From an uncultured Paracoccaceae bacterium (GTDB taxonomy: Bacteria > Pseudomonadota > Alphaproteobacteria > Rhodobacterales > Rhodobacteraceae): a stretch of 64,000 nucleotides of DNA. Made by a program: the position numbers and the translations under genes. Under the pieces are notes generated by a model, which made no database searches, was not told the DNA's origin, and saw only the letters and a list, made by a program, of their open reading frames with translations. This document shows positions 60,519 through 64,000 of this stretch, piece after piece (position 1 is the first letter of the stretch; each line of letters starts with the position of its first letter). The DNA is taken from contig CANKZJ010000006.1 of NCBI GenBank assembly GCA_947488605.1, positions 116,850 to 180,849 on the forward strand, in the 5' to 3' direction.

Positions 60519-61490
60519 ATGATGCGTCGCGCAGTCGTCAAAGGGGTCGGTCATTACCTGCCCGAACGTGTGGTCCCCAACGCTGAATTCGAAAAATCGC
60601 TCGATACATCGGATGAATGGATCAAAGCGCGATCCGGTATTGAACGCAGGCATTTCGCAGCCGAAGGGCAGACAACATCTGATCTTGCGACACATGCAGC
60701 GAAGGCCGCACTTGCGATGGCTGGCATGGATGGCAGTGACATCGACGCGATCGTTCTCGCGACCTCAACCGCTGATATGACATTCCCCTCTGCCGCCACA
60801 ATGGTGCAGCATAATATCGGCAACACCAGCGGCTATGCCTTTGATGTACAAGCAGTTTGTGCGGGTTTCGTTTACGCGCTATCAAATGCGAATGCACTGA
60901 TTGTTTCGGGTCAGGCGGAGCGTGTCTTGGTCATTGGTGCCGAAACCTTCAGCCGGATCATGGACTGGACCGACCGTTCAACTTGCGTGTTGTTCGGGGA
61001 TGGTGCCGGCGCTTTGATCCTGGAAGCTGAAGACGCGCGCGGCGACAACAGCGACCGCGGCATACTCTCTACCGATCTCAATTCGGACGGTCGCTATAAA
61101 GATCTGCTTTATGTTGATGGCGGCGTATCGACCCAGAACACCGGCATGTTGCGTATGGAAGGTAAAGAAATCTTCCGCCACGCCGTTGAAAAACTGGCGC
61201 AAACTGCTGACAAAGCCTTGGCCAAAATCGGACTTGGTGCAGACGATGTTAACTGGGTTGTGCCCCATCAGGCCAACATCCGTATTATCCAATCAACGGC
61301 GAAAAAGCTCGGCGTTGGCATGGACCGGGTCGTTGTGACTGTCCAAGATCACGGAAATACCTCTGCGGCATCGATTCCCCTTGCGCTGTCTGTTGGCGTC
61401 GCAAATGGCCAAATCAAGCAAGGCGATTTGGTCGTAACCGAGGCAATCGGCGGGGGATTGGCCTGGGGTGCGGTTGTCATCCGCTGGTAA
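60519..61490 (+). CDS. fabH: 3-oxoacyl-ACP synthase III
   Basis: GVGHYLPERVVPN; DVQAVCAGFVYAL; VPHQANIRIIQSTAKKL; GNTSAASIPLAL. Confidence 0.97.
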   Translation: MMRRAVVKGVGHYLPERVVPNAEFEKSLDTSDEWIKARSGIERRHFAAEGQTTSDLATHAAKAALAMAGMDGSDIDAIVLATSTADMTFPSAATMVQHNIGNTSGYAFDVQAVCAGFVYALSNANALIVSGQAERVLVIGAETFSRIMDWTDRSTCVLFGDGAGALILEAEDARGDNSDRGILSTDLNSDGRYKDLLYVDGGVSTQNTGMLRMEGKEIFRHAVEKLAQTADKALAKIGLGADDVNWVVPHQANIRIIQSTAKKLGVGMDRVVVTVQDHGNTSAASIPLALSVGVANGQIKQGDLVVTEAIGGGLAWGAVVIRW

Positions 61491-61591
61491 TGGCCGGAAA
61501 CGCGCTGTTGACGGCTTTTGCCAAGCCGTTGTTATTGACTCTGAATTTGCCGCGCGACTATGCTCTTTGAGAAATTGTGAAGGGTATTGTG

Positions 61592-61894
61592 ATGACCGAT
61601 AAGACTTTGACACGGATGGACTTGGCGGACGCGGTACACAATCAAGTTGGCCTTTCGCGGAATGATAGCTCCGATCTTGTTGAAAGTGTGCTGACGCATG
61701 TGTCCGATTCACTTGTGCGTGGCGACTCGGTCAAAATCTCGTCCTTCGGGACTTTTTCGGTCCGTGAAAAAGCAGCCCGGATCGGCCGCAACCCAAAGAC
61801 AGGCGAAGAGGTTCCAATTCATCCCCGTCGCGTTCTGACATTCCGCCCATCACATTTGATGAAAGACCGCGTCGCAGCCGGAAATAAATCGTAA
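61592..61894 (+). CDS. ihfA: Integration host factor subunit alpha
   Basis: [59 protein letters not shown]. Confidence 0.96.
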   Translation: MTDKTLTRMDLADAVHNQVGLSRNDSSDLVESVLTHVSDSLVRGDSVKISSFGTFSVREKAARIGRNPKTGEEVPIHPRRVLTFRPSHLMKDRVAAGNKS

Positions 61895-61897
61895 GTT

Positions 61898-62476
61898 ATG
61901 GCCAAAGCCAAAGACGCTTTTCGCACAATCAGTGAAGTCGCCGCATGGCTGGACACCCCCACTCATGTCTTGCGTTTTTGGGAGAGCAAGTTCTCGCAGA
62001 TCAAACCTGTGAAAGGTGCAGGTGGGCGCAGATACTATCGTCCCAACGACATGGAACTTCTCGGCGGCATCAAGAAGCTGTTGCACGAAGACGGACTCAC
62101 GATCAAAGGCACACAAAAACTTTTGCGCGAAAAGGGCGTGAAATATGTGGCAGGCATTGGTCAATCAATGACCGATCCGGCACCGGAGCAGCCACCGACT
62201 GTGCCTCCCCCGATTGCGCAGATCACGACACCGCAACGTCCGCCAAAGCCCGCACTGACGCCGTTGCAGGAAACACTGCAATTTGGTGAACCCTTGCGCC
62301 CTGCCCCACCTGATTTCCAAATCGATCTGCCAAAGCCACCAAAGGGTTTGCCGAAAGTCGCACCTCGCCTTATTGGGCGCGCGCCACAAGATGCCACCGC
62401 CCTACAGGCCCATGCGGCCCAGATCGCCCCGCTTCTTGCGCGCCTGGAAGACCTTAGCGCGCGGATGCGTGGCTAG
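61898..62476 (+). CDS. MerR-family transcriptional regulator
   Basis: [45 protein letters not shown]. Confidence 0.92.
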   Translation: MAKAKDAFRTISEVAAWLDTPTHVLRFWESKFSQIKPVKGAGGRRYYRPNDMELLGGIKKLLHEDGLTIKGTQKLLREKGVKYVAGIGQSMTDPAPEQPPTVPPPIAQITTPQRPPKPALTPLQETLQFGEPLRPAPPDFQIDLPKPPKGLPKVAPRLIGRAPQDATALQAHAAQIAPLLARLEDLSARMRG

Positions 62477-62530
62477 AACATGCTTTTCAGGCTTGCTCCT
62501 TGCGTCTTTTGGGGTATGAACGCGCACAGT

Positions 62531-62607
62531 CGGGCTATGGCGCAGTCTGGTAGCGCGTCCGTCTGGGGGACGGAAGGTCGCAGGTTCGAGTCCTGCTAGC
62601 CCGACCA
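62531..62607 (+). tRNA. tRNA-Pro (anticodon GGG)
   Basis: CGGGCTATGGCGCAGTCTGGTAGCGCGTCCGTCTGGGGGACGGAAGGTCGCAGGTTCGAGTCCTGCTAGCCCGACCA. Confidence 0.95.
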
Positions 62608-62615
62608 ATCATAAT

Positions 62616-62648
62616 CGCCCGCCTGTGTAGTCGCACGGCGGGCGTTTT
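62616..62648 (+). terminator. Rho-independent terminator after tRNA-Pro
   Basis: CGCCCGCC-TGTGTAGTCGCAC-GGCGGGCG-TTTT. Confidence 0.8.
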
Positions 62649-62669
62649 GGTAACCAAATGGGGAACACC

Positions 62670-63749
62670 ATGACCACCGCTGGCGTTTTAGCTGACCACC
62701 AAATCCGCGACATGATCGCAAATGGCGGTATCTCGTCTGAGGCCCCGATTGAGGCCGGACAAATCCAGCCCGCGTCGCTTGATCTGCGGTTAGGGCAAAC
62801 GGCCTACCGCGTGCGTGCATCGTTTCTTGCGGGTCGGAATAGAACGGTCAAAGAACGCCTCGCGGATTTCCAGATGCACGAGATTGAGCTTGATGGTGGT
62901 GCGGTCTTGGAGAAAGGCTGCGTTTATGTCGTGCCTTTGATGGAACGGTTAAACCTGCCGCAAGGGATGATAGCGGCAGCAAGCGCAAAGTCCTCAATCG
63001 GCCGCCTTGATCTGCTGACCCGCATCATCACCGATCAAGGCGTCGAGTTTGACCGCGTGCCAGAAGGCTACAATGGCCCGCTCTATGTCGAGATTTGCCC
63101 ACGGTCGTTTTCCGTCGTCGCACAGCCCGGTCAAATGCTGAACCAGATCATATTCCGCCAAGGGAAAACCTTGATGTCAGACAATGATTTGAAAGCACTG
63201 CATGCGCAGACCCCGATTGTGTCAGGTGATCCTGTTATCTCGGACGGCCTAGGGTTTTCGGTTGATCTGAAACCTAGCGAGGGCAGCCTTGTAGGCTACC
63301 GCGCGAAACCGCACACAGGCGTCGTTGATCTCGCAAAACTGAACCACTACGACCCGTCTGAGTTTTGGGAAGAGGTCCATAGCAAAGACGGCTGGATCAT
63401 CCTTGATCCGGGCGCGTTCTATATTCTGGTCAGCCGCGAGGCGATTATCATCCCACCCATGCAAGCCGCCGAAATGGCACCCTATCTGGCGATGGTAGGT
63501 GAATTTCGCGTCCATTATGCAGGTTTCTTTGACCCCGGCTTTGGCTACGCAGAAGCTGGCGGTTCAGGATCGCGCGGCGTGCTTGAGGTACGCTGCCACG
63601 AAGCGCCGTTCGTTTTGGAACACGGGCAAGTCGTGGGGCGTTTAGTCTACGAACATATGGCCGCCCTGCCCGATGCCCTCTATGGCCGCGAGATTAAGTC
63701 AAACTACCAAGGGCAAGGTTTGAAGCTGTCAAAGCATTTTCGGGCCTAG
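62670..63749 (+). CDS. 2'-deoxycytidine 5'-triphosphate deaminase, tandem Dcd-domain form
   Basis: ASAKSSIGRLDLLTRIITDQGVEFDRVPEGYNGPLYVEI and a second Dcd-like C-terminal half. Confidence 0.88.
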   Translation: MTTAGVLADHQIRDMIANGGISSEAPIEAGQIQPASLDLRLGQTAYRVRASFLAGRNRTVKERLADFQMHEIELDGGAVLEKGCVYVVPLMERLNLPQGMIAAASAKSSIGRLDLLTRIITDQGVEFDRVPEGYNGPLYVEICPRSFSVVAQPGQMLNQIIFRQGKTLMSDNDLKALHAQTPIVSGDPVISDGLGFSVDLKPSEGSLVGYRAKPHTGVVDLAKLNHYDPSEFWEEVHSKDGWIILDPGAFYILVSREAIIIPPMQAAEMAPYLAMVGEFRVHYAGFFDPGFGYAEAGGSGSRGVLEVRCHEAPFVLEHGQVVGRLVYEHMAALPDALYGREIKSNYQGQGLKLSKHFRA

Positions 63750-64000
63750 GTTGGTGAGTTACAATTCTACGATTTAGCATAGCTGATCGAAGGGCAGGTT
63801 TGAGCCCATAGTGACAGATGCAAGAGTGCTTACGAATGTCTGCTTCCATCCAGCGGATCAGATTACTAGACTGCAACTATGAGCAATATGGAATTGTCAC
63901 TAGGTGGCGACTGGACACAGGTCGAGCCCAAATGTATGTACCGGCTGCTGTTCGCAAGTGTTCAATTGCACGTCTTCAGGAAGTCGCTGATATGTATCCG

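Noticed and set aside
63879-64000. Open frame at the window end (MSNMELSLGGDWTQVEPKCMYRLLF...)
   Set aside because: Truncated by the window and no recognisable domain; not enough sequence to support a gene.
1-64000. Prophage, transposon, defence island or biosynthetic cluster
   Set aside because: No integrase, transposase, phage structural, toxin-antitoxin, Cas or multimodular biosynthetic genes were found in any long ORF.

Overview
This window is about 64 kb of Rhodobacterales (Roseobacter-group) type chromosome. It is densely packed and mostly housekeeping, with no CRISPR array, rRNA, transposase or prophage that I can support. In order it carries: the end of an Mrp/Mnh Na+/H+ antiporter operon; a hydantoinase/racemase/DapA-fold catabolic cassette; a lipoprotein plus RTX surface pair; tRNA-Arg(CCG); a long iscR-suf Fe-S operon with embedded membrane proteins and an ICE-like dyad upstream; a DEAD-box helicase; ndk, MFS, ABC-F and MarC genes; a retropepsin-like protease; holC-pepA; lptF-lptG-lptD-surA-pdxA-ksgA; prmC-prfA; an M20 hydrolase with two ureohydrolases; mazG; a second ABC-F gene; msrB; a CuyA-like PLP lyase with a betaine-type ABC importer, an alpha/beta hydrolase and a divergent LysR; bamE; DUF177-rpmF-plsX-fabH-ihfA-merR; tRNA-Pro(GGG); and a tandem-domain dCTP deaminase. 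The observations most worth a second look are the cuyA-like/ABC-importer operon with its unusual permease architecture, an exactly 11-bp-phased TGTAC array upstream of a DUF1499-like gene, a DapA-fold protein lacking canonical catalytic motifs, two small ORFs absent from the ORF track, and several strong dyads. Family assignments come from reading motifs only; no database search was run.
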